DNA of 64,000 bases, from NCBI GenBank assembly GCA_027592755.1, contig JAQCLE010000002.1, positions 1 through 64,000 of the forward strand. Reading direction: 5' to 3'. The notes below the pieces were generated by a model. It did not search any database and was not told the origin of the DNA. It saw only the letters and a list, made by a program, of their open reading frames with translations. How positions within the stretch are numbered: position 1 is the stretch's first letter; each line of letters begins with the position of its first letter. Positions 17,425 through 28,009 of this stretch are shown here, in pieces. This DNA comes from Bacteroidota bacterium. Its GTDB lineage: Bacteria; Bacteroidota; Bacteroidia; Cytophagales; Cyclobacteriaceae. The translations under genes and the position numbers were made by a program.

Positions 17425-18441
17425 ATGAAAAACTATGCAATTGTATTGTTGGCCTTTGTTTCTGCCTGCGGTGGCCAAAAATCGCAAACCACAGAAACAA
17501 CAACAGAAGAAATATCGACTCCGGAATTTCCCTACCTGGAACGCACAGATGCCCTTGATGCAATCATTGCTCCAGATGCGGAAGTTGAGGTTTTAGCCGA
17601 AGGGTTCGAATGGTCTGAAGGGCCAGTATGGATAGAAGATGGCGGCTATCTATTATTTTCAGATATACCTAATAATCGTGTTAACAAGTGGAAAGAGGGT
17701 GAAGGCATCAGCGTTTACTTACAACCTTCCGGATACACAGGCACCAACGACCCCTGGAAAGAACCGGGTTCTAATGGCTTGTTGCTAACTCCCGATGGTA
17801 AACTTATGCTTTGTCAACATGGCGATCGCCGTATGGCAATCATGGATGCTCCATTGTCAGACCCGAAATCGGAATTTATAACCTATGTCGGTGAATACAA
17901 TGGTATGAAACTTAATAGCCCCAACGATGCCACGTTTCATAGTAGCGGTGATCTGTATTTTACGGATCCACCCTATGGCCTTCCCCAGCAGATGGATGAC
18001 CCAACGAAGGAAATTCCTTTTCAAGGGGTGTACCGCAGAAAAGCTGAAGGAACCATGGAATTGATAACTGACCTGATGACACGACCTAATGGCATTGCTT
18101 TTTCACCTGATGAAAAAACACTTTACTTAGCCAATTCGGATCCTGAGAAATCACATTGGATGGCATTTGACGTAGCCGATGATGGCTCTACATCCAACGG
18201 AAGGATTTTTTATGATGCGACTGGTAGTGAGGGTCTGGGGCTGTGTGATGGCATGACAGTTCACAGCTCTGGTATTATTTATGCCACAGGTCCTGGTGGA
18301 GTATTCATTATAACACCCAATGCCAAAGTGATTGGTAAAGTTTTGACGGGACAGGCAACAGCAAATTGCACACTTGACACCAACGAAAAATATCTCTATA
18401 TCACGGCTGACATGTTCCTCATGAGAGTAGCCCTTAAATAA
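17425..18441 (+). CDS. SMP-30/gluconolactonase family lipoprotein
   Basis: 338 residues; lipobox VSAC with Cys15. The six-bladed propeller of the SMP-30 family is indicated by EGFEWSEGPVW, LLFSDIPNNRV, GSNGLLLTPDGKLMLCQHG, KLNSPNDATFHSSGDLYFTD and RPNGIAFSPDEKTLYLANS, which include the metal-binding Glu, Asn and Asp residues. Expected to hydrolyse sugar-acid lactones in the periplasm. Followed after 7 bp by a Tat-exported Gfo/Idh/MocA oxidoreductase, so the pair may oxidise a sugar and open the lactone product (inference from context). Confidence 0.88.
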   Translation: MKNYAIVLLAFVSACGGQKSQTTETTTEEISTPEFPYLERTDALDAIIAPDAEVEVLAEGFEWSEGPVWIEDGGYLLFSDIPNNRVNKWKEGEGISVYLQPSGYTGTNDPWKEPGSNGLLLTPDGKLMLCQHGDRRMAIMDAPLSDPKSEFITYVGEYNGMKLNSPNDATFHSSGDLYFTDPPYGLPQQMDDPTKEIPFQGVYRRKAEGTMELITDLMTRPNGIAFSPDEKTLYLANSDPEKSHWMAFDVADDGSTSNGRIFYDATGSEGLGLCDGMTVHSSGIIYATGPGGVFIITPNAKVIGKVLTGQATANCTLDTNEKYLYITADMFLMRVALK

Positions 18442-18448
18442 TAAGACA

Positions 18449-19786
18449 ATGGAAAGAAGAAAATTTGTTAAAAAAGCAGCAGCGCTTTCGGCCGTAGCGC
18501 TTGCTCCGGCATGGCTTGGCGCCATCAATAGGCACCGGTTTCTACAGGACAAAATCCAGGTAGGTGTGATTGGCTGTAAAGGCATGGGATGGTCCGATAC
18601 ATCCTCATTGCTCAAAATGGCTGACGTTGATTTAGTTGGCATTTGTGATGTTGATCGAAACGTAATAGATCAGAGGCTTGCGGATTATTCAAAAGTAAGA
18701 GGCAACAAGCCTAAGACGTATGGTGATTACCGTGAGCTTTTAAATGATAAAAGTATTGATGCTGTCGTCATTGGAACTCCGGATCATTGGCATTGTAAAA
18801 TTATGGTTGACGCGGTGAAGGCCGGGAAGCATGTTTATGTTGAAAAACCAGTGGCCAACAGCATCGAGGAGGCAAACATCATGGTTAAAGCAGCTGCAAA
18901 GTATGGCAAGGCCGTGCAATGTGGACAATGGCAGCGAAGTGGCCCCCATTACAAACAAGCCATGGATATCTTATGGTCCGGTGTTTTGGGAGATATCAGG
19001 TTGGTTAAAGTTTGGGCTTACCAGGGTTGGATGAAACCCATTGCTGTGAAACCCGATGGCCCGGCACCAGATGGTGTTGACTACAAAATGTGGCTCGGAC
19101 CGGCCCCAACCAGGGCCTTTAACCCGAACAGATTCCATTTCAATTTTCGCTGGTTTTGGGATTACGCAGGTGGGCTCATGACCGATTGGGGTGTCCATGA
19201 AATTGATATTGCGCTCTGGGGTATGAAAGCCATTGCTCCGAAATCAGTGATTGCCTCAGGTGGCAAATTTGCGTACCCGGATGATGCATCAGAAACGCCG
19301 GATACACTACAGACTGTTTTTCAGTATGATGGTTTCAATATGCTTTGGGAACATGCAACGGGTATTGATAGTGGCCCATATGGCCGGACTGAAGGAATTG
19401 CCTTTATAGGCAATAATGGAACCCTTGTAGTTAATCGGGAAGGTTTTGAAGTTTTGGTCGAAAAAATCGGTTTGAATTATTCTTCAAGAGGTGACAATAA
19501 AATGGAGAAAATAGAAACGGTTTTGAAACCCAAGGAGGTCAATTACCTTGACCTTCATACGAAAAACTTTATTGAGGCGATAAAGAAAAATGATCCAAAG
19601 ATTTTAAACACTCCAATTGATAAAGGAAGCCTGGCGGCTATAAATGCCCAAATGGGAAACATAGCCTACAGAACCGGCACTAAGGTGGATTGGGACATGT
19701 CAAATCAGCAATTTAAAAACAATGAAGCTGCCAATAAGATGTTGAATGCGAGCTACAATAACGGTTGGGAGATTCCCACGATTTAA
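18449..19786 (+). CDS. Gfo/Idh/MocA family oxidoreductase, Tat-exported
   Basis: 445 residues beginning with a twin-arginine-type signal (ERRKFVKKAAALSA). The NAD(P)-binding start IQVGVIGCKGMG, the AVVIGTPDHWHCKIM strand, HVYVEKPVANS with the catalytic Lys, and GGLMTDWGVHEIDIALWG are typical of the large Bacteroidota secreted members of this family. It probably travels folded with its cofactor bound to the periplasm, oxidising a glycoside or sugar. Operon partner of the upstream SMP-30 lipoprotein (7 bp gap). Substrate not determinable. Confidence 0.88.
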   Translation: MERRKFVKKAAALSAVALAPAWLGAINRHRFLQDKIQVGVIGCKGMGWSDTSSLLKMADVDLVGICDVDRNVIDQRLADYSKVRGNKPKTYGDYRELLNDKSIDAVVIGTPDHWHCKIMVDAVKAGKHVYVEKPVANSIEEANIMVKAAAKYGKAVQCGQWQRSGPHYKQAMDILWSGVLGDIRLVKVWAYQGWMKPIAVKPDGPAPDGVDYKMWLGPAPTRAFNPNRFHFNFRWFWDYAGGLMTDWGVHEIDIALWGMKAIAPKSVIASGGKFAYPDDASETPDTLQTVFQYDGFNMLWEHATGIDSGPYGRTEGIAFIGNNGTLVVNREGFEVLVEKIGLNYSSRGDNKMEKIETVLKPKEVNYLDLHTKNFIEAIKKNDPKILNTPIDKGSLAAINAQMGNIAYRTGTKVDWDMSNQQFKNNEAANKMLNASYNNGWEIPTI

Positions 19787-19840
19787 CCAAATAAGTCAAT
19801 AAGACTTTTTTGGAGAATCATTTTAAGTAATTGATAGGAG

Positions 19841-20455
19841 TTACTTACTACCGCCAATTAGTTTGACAAGATCATTGGCTGACAGGGTATAGGTAGCGTT
19901 ATCCATATGGCCGTGTTTATCAAGACTGTCCAACAGGGTTTTTAATTCTCTGATGACGACCATTTCTGCATCTTTCTGGCCAGCATTGGTAGTTAAGTCA
20001 ATAGCATTTTGGAGATGTGCGATGCCGACCCCTTATTGCCTTAGTGGCCTGTTGTTGTCTGCCTGTTGAGGCAAGTTCTCTGAGTACTTTAAATGAACCA
20101 GCGCAAGTGAATTAAGGGCCTGAGCGGCAGCCACTTCAAAAGAGTTGACATTCATATCTTTCTCTTTGATTTCACTCTCAACTTTGTTAGTTTATCAACA
20201 GCTTCCTCTAATAACGCTGCAGCCTCAGTATCGATCTTTGTTTCAATCAATCAAATCGCCTGGATAGCTTTCTCAATTTCACGAGAACCGGAACTTGTAG
20301 ACTCTCTGTCCAGTGTCCGTAGAAAGCACCCACTGCGATAGAAGGAATGAATCCTGACTTTGATAATCGCCCTCCTCTTCAATGGATGTAGTAATAAGGA
20401 ATACTCCCAAACCCACCGCGATTATAATTACGGAAAAAAGGAGGATGTTTTTCAT
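19841..20455 (-). pseudogene. Multiply frameshifted gene for a small exported/membrane protein
   Basis: On the minus strand an ATG at 20455 opens a membrane-anchor-like N-terminus (MKNILLFSVIIIAVGLGVFL), but the frame then breaks. Later pieces in other frames look coding: ETKIDTEAAALLEEAVDKL, VNSFEVAAAQALNSLALVHL, IAHLQNAIDLTTNAGQKDAE and MVVIRELKTLLDSLDKHG, ending LSANDLVKLIGGSK then TAA at 19841. At least three shifts or stops separate them, so the gene is dead or the sequence poor here. The intact product would be a roughly 200-residue helical protein of unknown function. Confidence 0.65.
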
Positions 20456-20526
20456 AAATCTTTGGTTTTTGAAACTGGTTTCGGACTGAATTTAGCAAAT
20501 TATAATGTATTATTGAAATGTCCTGA

Positions 20527-21138
20527 TCAATCGGCTATGTTGTAAGGCGATCTCGTAACTATGCTCCTCCCGAGTGTAATTTCATCCGCGTATTCTAATT
20601 CACCACCGACAGGAACACCTCTGGCAATGACAGAAACACGAACATTATGCGGTTTAAGTCTTTTTGTCAAATAGAAAGATGTCGTGTCACCTTCCATCGT
20701 GGCACTGAGTGCCATAATTACTTCTTTTACAACATCATCTGAACCACGCTGAATGAGGCGATCAATGTTCAAATCTTCGGGTCCAATCCCATTCATTGGA
20801 GATATTATTCCTCCCAGCACATGATAAAGACCGTTGAATTGCCCAGTATTTTCAATAGCCAAAACATCAGGTATGTCTTCTACAACACAGATAATAGACT
20901 TATCTCTGCGATGGCTGGCACAAATATTACAGGTATCGGTATCTGAAATATTAAAACAAGTTGCACAATATCTGATTTCTTGCCGTAATTGTTGAAGCGA
21001 TTTCGATAATGCGCTGGTTACTATTTCTTCTTGCTTAAGCAGATGGAGTACCAACCGAAGAGCAGTTTTCTTGCCAATACCCGGGAGTTTTGATACTTCG
21101 CTGACAGCATCTTCGATTAATTTGGAAGGATATTGCAT
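20527..21138 (-). CDS. recR: Recombination protein RecR
   Basis: 203 residues, the family length. N-terminal helix-hairpin-helix ([17 protein letters not shown]), a four-Cys zinc finger (CATCFN...CNICA, residues about 58-74) and the Toprim domain beginning [15 protein letters not shown] with the conserved acidic residues; the C-terminus [19 protein letters not shown] is diagnostic. Works with RecF and RecO to load RecA at single-strand gaps. It lies 8 bp downstream of clpS on the same strand, so they may be co-transcribed. Confidence 0.95.
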   Translation of the reverse strand: MQYPSKLIEDAVSEVSKLPGIGKKTALRLVLHLLKQEEIVTSALSKSLQQLRQEIRYCATCFNISDTDTCNICASHRRDKSIICVVEDIPDVLAIENTGQFNGLYHVLGGIISPMNGIGPEDLNIDRLIQRGSDDVVKEVIMALSATMEGDTTSFYLTKRLKPHNVRVSVIARGVPVGGELEYADEITLGRSIVTRSPYNIAD

Positions 21139-21146
21139 TTGGGCAG

Positions 21147-21440
21147 TTATTTGATAGTTGCCTTTATTCCGGCATCCGCAATTCCTTCTCTCATAGGCTT
21201 CAATATTTCAAAACTACCTGTTTTTACCGCACATTTACCACTGTAATGAATGATATAGGTACATTGTTCTGCCTGATGGGGTTCATGACCGCACACTTTA
21301 ATAAGGGTCTTTATTACGTGTTCGAACGTATTGAAATCGTCATTGTGAACGATTAGCGATCGTCCATCATCGATGTCGTCAATAACTTCAGTGAATTCTT
21401 CTGTCTGAATAATTGTGGACATTTTTCTGCCTATTTTCAA
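21147..21440 (-). CDS. clpS: ATP-dependent Clp protease adaptor ClpS
   Basis: 97 residues. The core [18 protein letters not shown] is the ClpS signature with the ND pair that binds N-degron substrates, followed by the conserved His region ([19 protein letters not shown]) and [15 protein letters not shown]. It delivers N-degron proteins to ClpAP/ClpCP. Located directly before recR with an 8-bp gap. Confidence 0.92.
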   Translation of the reverse strand: MKIGRKMSTIIQTEEFTEVIDDIDDGRSLIVHNDDFNTFEHVIKTLIKVCGHEPHQAEQCTYIIHYSGKCAVKTGSFEILKPMREGIADAGIKATIK

Positions 21441-21530
21441 TTATGTGCAAAAATAGTTAATCATCATCTATTTGCTGATTTATAGTGGGCAAAGAATGAG
21501 TTTGTTATTTTGCGATTTAAATCTGATCAA

Positions 21531-22967
21531 ATGAGTCCAGGATTAATATTCGGAGTGTTAGGCTCCTATTTTTTATTGCTCTACATGATTTCTTATTTTA
21601 CATCCCGCAACGCTGATTCGACCACATTTTTTACGGGCAACAGGCAATCACCATGGTACCTTGTAGCGTTTGGAATGATTGGCGCTTCCCTCTCCGGGGT
21701 AACATTTATTTCTGTTCCAGGGGAAGTTGGGAATTCAGACTTCAGCTACTTTCAAGTGGTACTGGGTTATTTGTTAGGCTATTTGGTCATAGCCACCGTT
21801 TTGATGCCTCTTTATTACAGACTCAGGCTGGTTTCTATCTATACCTACCTGGAAGGGCGCTTTGGTTTCTGGAGCTATAAAAGCGGGGCTATTTTCTTTC
21901 TTCTTTCTAGAATTGTTGGAGCTTCATTTCGGTTATTTCTTGTCGCCGGTGTTTTGCAGCTGGTTTTCTTCGATCCTTTGGGTATTCCATTTTGGGTTTC
22001 AGTGATGGCTACAATTAGCTTAATCTGGTTATATACTTATAAAGGTGGAATTAAAACCGTGGTTTGGACAGATACGTTACAAACGGCTTTTATGCTTATA
22101 GCTGTCGTTACAAGTATCTATTTGATCGGAGACGACTTACAACTCAGCTTTGGTGATCTGGTCTCAGTTGTTGGAGAGAGCTCATATTCCAAAATTTTCG
22201 TATGGGACTGGCAGCCGGGTACCAACTTCTTTAAGCAATTTTTATCAGGGGCATTTATTGCAATCGTTATGACCGGGCTTGACCAGGATATGATGCAAAA
22301 AAACCTTACATGCCGGACTATTGGCGATGCTCAGAAGAACATGTTTTGGTTTTGCATCATTTTGGTATTTGCAAATTTCCTTTTTCTATCATTAGGAGCT
22401 TTGCTCTACCATTATGTTGATGTTAATACAATCGTTTTACCGGAAAGATCAGATAACCTCTACCCGATGCTGGCAGTGTTTCATTTTAATACCCTGGCCG
22501 GAGTGACATTTCTGCTTGGTATTACTGCCGCTGCCTATTCCAGTGCTGATTCCGCTTTGACGGCGCTAACAACATCATTCTGTGTTGATATTCTTGGGCT
22601 TAATAAAGAAACCGGTGAGTTCAGCACCTCTAAAAGGATAAAAGTTCACCTTGCTTTTTCGGTGGTGCTGTTTGTTGTTATCCTAATATTTAATGCCATT
22701 AATGATAGTAGTGTGATTACTGCTGTGTTCATTGCTGCGGGCTATACCTATGGACCACTTCTGGGTCTATATAGTTTTGGTCTGTTAACGAAATGGAAGG
22801 TGAAAGATGAGTTTGTTTTGCCTGTGTGCATTTTTTCTCCGGCGCTTTCATTTCTTATCAATATATATTCAGAACAACTTCTGGGCGGGTATCGCTTTGG
22901 GTTCGAAATACTACTCCTCAACGGATTGATTACGTTTCTTGGGTTGTTCGTTATTAGAAAAAAATAG
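21531..22967 (+). CDS. Sodium:solute symporter (SSS family)
   Basis: The reading frame opens upstream with a TTG at 21510, but the ATG at 21531 (MSPGLIFGVLGSYF) gives the normal SSS N-terminus, so I chose it (478 residues). About 13 hydrophobic segments are visible. Family marks include GRQSPWYLVAFGMIGASLSG, WLYTYKGGIKTVVWTDTLQ and FLLGITAAAYSSADSALTALTT, the latter containing the sodium-site Ser residues. Substrate (sugar, amino acid or sialic-acid-like compound) cannot be told. Convergent with the adenosyltransferase gene, with one base between the stops, leaving no room for a terminator. Confidence 0.88.
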   Translation: MSPGLIFGVLGSYFLLLYMISYFTSRNADSTTFFTGNRQSPWYLVAFGMIGASLSGVTFISVPGEVGNSDFSYFQVVLGYLLGYLVIATVLMPLYYRLRLVSIYTYLEGRFGFWSYKSGAIFFLLSRIVGASFRLFLVAGVLQLVFFDPLGIPFWVSVMATISLIWLYTYKGGIKTVVWTDTLQTAFMLIAVVTSIYLIGDDLQLSFGDLVSVVGESSYSKIFVWDWQPGTNFFKQFLSGAFIAIVMTGLDQDMMQKNLTCRTIGDAQKNMFWFCIILVFANFLFLSLGALLYHYVDVNTIVLPERSDNLYPMLAVFHFNTLAGVTFLLGITAAAYSSADSALTALTTSFCVDILGLNKETGEFSTSKRIKVHLAFSVVLFVVILIFNAINDSSVITAVFIAAGYTYGPLLGLYSFGLLTKWKVKDEFVLPVCIFSPALSFLINIYSEQLLGGYRFGFEILLLNGLITFLGLFVIRKK

Positions 22968-22968
22968 G

Positions 22969-23520
22969 CTACCCTCTTGGTTTCCAGACAATTTCCTCTG
23001 AACCAGACGAATTAGAAATATCGCGGCTAAGTGTAAAAAGGTGGTCGGATAGCCTGTTCATATATTGGATGATTAGTGGATCGACGGCCTCCTGAGCATT
23101 AAGTTGAACAATAATACGCTCAGCCCGACGACAGACACACCTGGCAATGTGACAAATTGATGAGGCAGGATTTCCTCCAGGGAGTATGAAATTTTTTAAT
23201 TCAGGTAGCCGGGCATCCATTTGGTCGATTTGATTTTCTAGAACTTCAACATCTTTGATTGTTAAATCAGGTTTTACCAGATTGTCTTTGGTGGGGTCGG
23301 CTGCTAATGATGCTCCAATAGTAAAAAGCCTTTCCTGAATTGTAATCAGGAACTTCTTATGGCCGACATCAATCTGGTGATTCCTGAGCAGCCCCAGGTA
23401 TGAATTGAGTTCATCCACAGTGCCATAGGCGTCAATACGAACATTGGATTTCCAGACCCGCGAACCACCTAAAAGTGAGGTCATTCCATTATCCCCGGTT
23501 TTAGTATATATTTTCATCAA
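22969..23520 (-). CDS. Cob(I)yrinic acid a,c-diamide adenosyltransferase, PduO type
   Basis: 183 residues. The N-terminal ATP loop KIYTKTGDNGMTSLLGGSRV, the DAYGTVDELNSYLG helix and the C-terminal CRRAERIIV with INRLSDHLFTLSR-like ending (MNRLSDHLFTLSRDISN) are diagnostic of the PduO-type family. It transfers adenosyl from ATP to cob(I)alamin, supplying adenosylcobalamin. Two adjacent Met codons at the start leave a one-residue uncertainty. Confidence 0.93.
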   Translation of the reverse strand: MMKIYTKTGDNGMTSLLGGSRVWKSNVRIDAYGTVDELNSYLGLLRNHQIDVGHKKFLITIQERLFTIGASLAADPTKDNLVKPDLTIKDVEVLENQIDQMDARLPELKNFILPGGNPASSICHIARCVCRRAERIIVQLNAQEAVDPLIIQYMNRLSDHLFTLSRDISNSSGSEEIVWKPRG

Positions 23521-23598
23521 TCAATAAAACCATAAAAATTCTAATTAATTTGGTAACGCTCATCATTAAAGTGAAAGTTAAAGGATATTTGCAAATCT

Positions 23599-24288
23599 AT
23601 GACTTTTCAAACTGATGTACTTTTTGAGGACAATCATTTACTGGTAGTCAATAAGCCGGCCGGGGTTCTCGTTCAAGGCGATAAAACCGGTGATAAGCCA
23701 TTGGTTGAACTGTGTAAAGCCTATATAAAAAAGAAATACGACAAACCCGGAGCGGTTTTTTTGGGGGTAACCCACAGGCTTGACAGGCCCGTTAGTGGTG
23801 TTGTGGTTTTTGCCAAAACTTCAAAGGCTCTTACACGTATGAACAAGCTTTTTGAATCTGGAGATGTAAAAAAAACTTATTGGGCCATTGTGAGAAAAAG
23901 GCCGCCAGAGGATGCTGATAAGCTGGTGCACTGGTTAAGTAAGAATGAGAAAACTAATGTCACAAAAGCGCGGGTGAAGCAGTATTCTGGCGGCTTGAGA
24001 TCAGAGCTTCACTATAAATTAATAGGGCAAATAGGACAGCATTATTTGCTTGAAGTAAATCCATTGACAGGAAGGCCTCACCAGATTAGGGTACAACTAT
24101 CATCAATTGGCTGTCCTATTAAGGGGGATTTAAAATATGGCTATCCAAAGCCAAATCCTGATGGAAATATTGGTCTCCATTCAGTAAGAATAGAATTTAT
24201 TCATCCGATTAAAATGGAGAGGATCGAAATCAAGGCTCCTTTAACAAAAAATGATATATGGGCTCCCTTTGTTCAACTTGTGGGTTAA
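23599..24288 (+). CDS. RluA-family pseudouridine synthase
   Basis: 229 residues: catalytic domain only, without an S4 domain. The catalytic motif HRLDRPVSGVVVFAKT contains the active Asp, followed by KTYWAIVRKRP, HYKLIGQIGQHYLLEVNPLTG and RPHQIRVQLSSIGCPIKGDL. It isomerises uridines in rRNA or tRNA; the exact site cannot be assigned. Its nearest relatives are the short RluA/RluC/TruC-like proteins of Bacteroidota. Confidence 0.92.
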   Translation: MTFQTDVLFEDNHLLVVNKPAGVLVQGDKTGDKPLVELCKAYIKKKYDKPGAVFLGVTHRLDRPVSGVVVFAKTSKALTRMNKLFESGDVKKTYWAIVRKRPPEDADKLVHWLSKNEKTNVTKARVKQYSGGLRSELHYKLIGQIGQHYLLEVNPLTGRPHQIRVQLSSIGCPIKGDLKYGYPKPNPDGNIGLHSVRIEFIHPIKMERIEIKAPLTKNDIWAPFVQLVG

Positions 24289-24319
24289 CTCTTTCTGCCC
24301 CCTATTCTATCTTTGAAGC

Positions 24320-24613
24320 ATGAGCTATTTCGACAAGCTTCAGGAAAAATGGCATTTGAAAAGCATAGGTCATGTAATAGTTGTCTTAATTGTTTTTGCC
24401 AGTACAGGGTTCACCGTCTTGTTTCTTAAGCAGCCACTTTTGAACCTCTTTATTTCTCAAAGCCATAGTTTTTGGTATGATGTTTTTTACTATGTGCTTA
24501 TTCTCCCAGCTTACAACCTTGTGCTTCTTTTTTATGGTTTCATCTTTGGTCAATTCTCTTTTTTTTGGGAGTTTGAAAAACGACTATTCGATCGACTTTT
24601 TAAAAGGCAATGA
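24320..24613 (+). CDS. Small two-helix membrane protein (DUF6787-like)
   Basis: 97 residues with two clear membrane segments (about 17-38 and 54-78) and a basic, aromatic C-terminus (WEFEKRLFDRLFKRQ). I recognise it as the DUF6787 family, small Bacteroidota membrane proteins of unknown function. Its stop overlaps the ATG of the downstream pabB-like gene (ATGA), so translation is coupled. Confidence 0.7.
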   Translation: MSYFDKLQEKWHLKSIGHVIVVLIVFASTGFTVLFLKQPLLNLFISQSHSFWYDVFYYVLILPAYNLVLLFYGFIFGQFSFFWEFEKRLFDRLFKRQ

Positions 24614-25584
24614 TTTTTTTAAGGGAGAAAGCTATTGGAATACTGAATGCGTTAGGTACGCAAAAAGAGCCATTTCTTTTCTTTACAGATTTCGAAGGTT
24701 CTAAAGCATTTGTCTCTGCAGTGTCCGATCTCAAAACCACACCAGTTTTTTTCCAAATTGATGATAATCACCACCTACCCGAAATCGAAACAGCGAGGCT
24801 TACTACGTTCAATAAATCACCAATCAGCTTTGAGGATTTCCAAATGAAATATGATTCGGTTATTGATCATATAAGGAAAGGTGATTCATTTTTAACTAAT
24901 CTGGCTTGTAAGACTCCTATCGATACTAATCTTAGTTTAAAGGATATCTTTTCGTTAAGCAAAGCTCCTTATAAGCTATTATTTGATGATAGTTTTGTGG
25001 TCTTTTCCCCGGAGAAATTTATTGAAATCAAAGATGATTACATCTATTCCCACCCCATGAAGGGAACCATCGACGGCAGGTTGAATAACGCCCGGGATAT
25101 GATTTTGAATGATCCAAAGGAAACTGCAGAGCACGTCACGATTGTAGATCTAATTAGGAATGACTTAAGCCAGGTTGCAAATGAGGTTACCGTTGAAAAG
25201 TTCAGGTACATCACCGAAATTCAGACCAACGAAAAGCAACTATTACAGGTAAGTTCTGAAATAAGAGGAGTTCTCAATTCAAATTGGAACGAACAGATAG
25301 GAAATATACTATTCAAGTTACTACCTGCGGGCTCTATTTCCGGAGCGCCAAAACCGAAGACTGTCGATATTATTAAGAAAGTGGAAGGGTTTGACCGGGA
25401 GTATTTCACAGGAGTATTTGGAATATTTGATGGTTCAAATTTTATCAGCGCAGTAATGATAAGATTTATTGAAAAAAAGGATAATCAGCTCTACTTTAAA
25501 AGCGGTGTTGGGGTGACATCCAGAAGCGATGCCCACAAGGAATATCAGGAAATGATAGATAAAATCTATGTCCCAATTTATTGA
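24610..25584 (+). CDS. pabB: Aminodeoxychorismate synthase component I (PabB-like)
   Basis: 324 residues, shorter than TrpE and lacking much of its N-terminal domain, as is usual for the short PabB proteins of Bacteroidota. Chorismate-binding signatures present: SHPMKGTIDG, ETAEHVTIVDLIRNDLSQVA, LLPAGSISGAPKPKT and FDREYFTGVFGIFDG. Makes 4-amino-4-deoxychorismate from chorismate, for folate. The ATG overlaps the upstream stop (ATGA), and the 3' end overlaps the pabC-like gene by 17 bp, so all three genes form an operon. Confidence 0.88.
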   Translation: MIFLREKAIGILNALGTQKEPFLFFTDFEGSKAFVSAVSDLKTTPVFFQIDDNHHLPEIETARLTTFNKSPISFEDFQMKYDSVIDHIRKGDSFLTNLACKTPIDTNLSLKDIFSLSKAPYKLLFDDSFVVFSPEKFIEIKDDYIYSHPMKGTIDGRLNNARDMILNDPKETAEHVTIVDLIRNDLSQVANEVTVEKFRYITEIQTNEKQLLQVSSEIRGVLNSNWNEQIGNILFKLLPAGSISGAPKPKTVDIIKKVEGFDREYFTGVFGIFDGSNFISAVMIRFIEKKDNQLYFKSGVGVTSRSDAHKEYQEMIDKIYVPIY

Positions 25585-26158
25585 GTCCGTTTGTTTTTAT
25601 GGCACCTATCGAAATTTGTCGTATCATCAATCGAGAATAGACAAAACATTCGGTGAGTATTTTCCATGGGAAGACCCATTGCGAATAAGTAAAGTTTTGC
25701 CGCAACTTAGTGTTGCCGGAAAACACAAAGTGAGGATAGTTTATGATGACCTGGGCCATAAAATAGAGGTTGCTGCATATGAGTCCAAGCCCTTGAATAC
25801 CATGTGTATGGTAGTAGACAATTCGATTGAATACGCACTAAAATCAACGGATCGGAGGAGACTTTCCCAGCTCAGGGAACAGGCCGGGACTGATGATGTC
25901 ATCATTATAAAAAATGGATTTGTAACCGACGGATGGATTTCAAACCTCGCTTTTTGGGATGGCGAACAATGGGTGACTCCAACTACTTACCTGTTAAATG
26001 GAGTTAAGCGTCGTTCTTTATTAAAGAATGGGATCCTGAAAGAAATGGAAATAAGGGATACTGATGTAGGGTACTATGAAAAGGTTACCCTTGTTAATGC
26101 CATGTTGGATCCTGGTGAAGTCATTATAACCACAGATCAAATAGTAAACCGGGCTTAA
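25568..26158 (+). CDS. pabC: Class IV aminotransferase, probable aminodeoxychorismate lyase
   Basis: 196 residues, short for the fold-type IV PLP family but complete in outline: substrate-side N-terminus with RNLSYHQSRID, LKSTDRRRLSQL (region of the PLP Lys of the family), DDVIIIKNGFVTDGWISNLAFW, then TPTTYLLNGVKRRSLL and the LVNAML segment. Expected to release p-aminobenzoate from the product of the preceding PabB. The assignment rests on both fold and the operon with pabB. It is convergent with atpC; their stop codons overlap. Confidence 0.8.
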   Translation: MSQFIESVCFYGTYRNLSYHQSRIDKTFGEYFPWEDPLRISKVLPQLSVAGKHKVRIVYDDLGHKIEVAAYESKPLNTMCMVVDNSIEYALKSTDRRRLSQLREQAGTDDVIIIKNGFVTDGWISNLAFWDGEQWVTPTTYLLNGVKRRSLLKNGILKEMEIRDTDVGYYEKVTLVNAMLDPGEVIITTDQIVNRA

Positions 26159-26412
26159 CGCTCTATTGATTCAGCAAGAACGATGATTCGGTTGTTGAGC
26201 ACCTCAACCACCCCACCGTCGACGATCATCACATTTTCATGAGATTTTTTGTGCTTCTTTTTAACAAAACGCAGTTCACCTTTACCCAATGTGGAGATCA
26301 ACGGGGCGTGGTTATTCAAAACCTGGAATGAACCAGCACTTCCCGGAAAAGTTGCTTCATCAACTTCACCTTCAAAATGAATTCGCTCGGGTGTGATTAT
26401 CTCTAAATACAT
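26155..26412 (-). CDS. atpC: ATP synthase F1 subunit epsilon
   Basis: 85 residues, so only the N-terminal beta-sandwich domain; the C-terminal inhibitory helical hairpin of longer epsilons is absent, as in other Bacteroidota. Signatures LEIITPERIHFEGEVDEATFPGS-like start, NHAPLISTLGKGELRF and VVEVLNNRIIVLAE. Part of the central stalk. It follows atpD by 6 bp, and the pair stands apart from other ATP synthase genes, a usual arrangement in the phylum. Confidence 0.93.
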   Translation of the reverse strand: MYLEIITPERIHFEGEVDEATFPGSAGSFQVLNNHAPLISTLGKGELRFVKKKHKKSHENVMIVDGGVVEVLNNRIIVLAESIER

Positions 26413-26418
26413 GGTTGA

Positions 26419-27951
<1,533 letters not shown>

Positions 27952-28009
27952 TTAGTGTAACAGAATTGAGTGCGAAATTAGTAGCATTAATCGGTTAATT
28001 CAAAGATTT

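Noticed and set aside
20360-20545. 61-residue ORF on the plus strand
   Set aside because: It is the opposite-strand reading of the eroded gene at 19841-20455 and the recR end; no start context or conserved residues.
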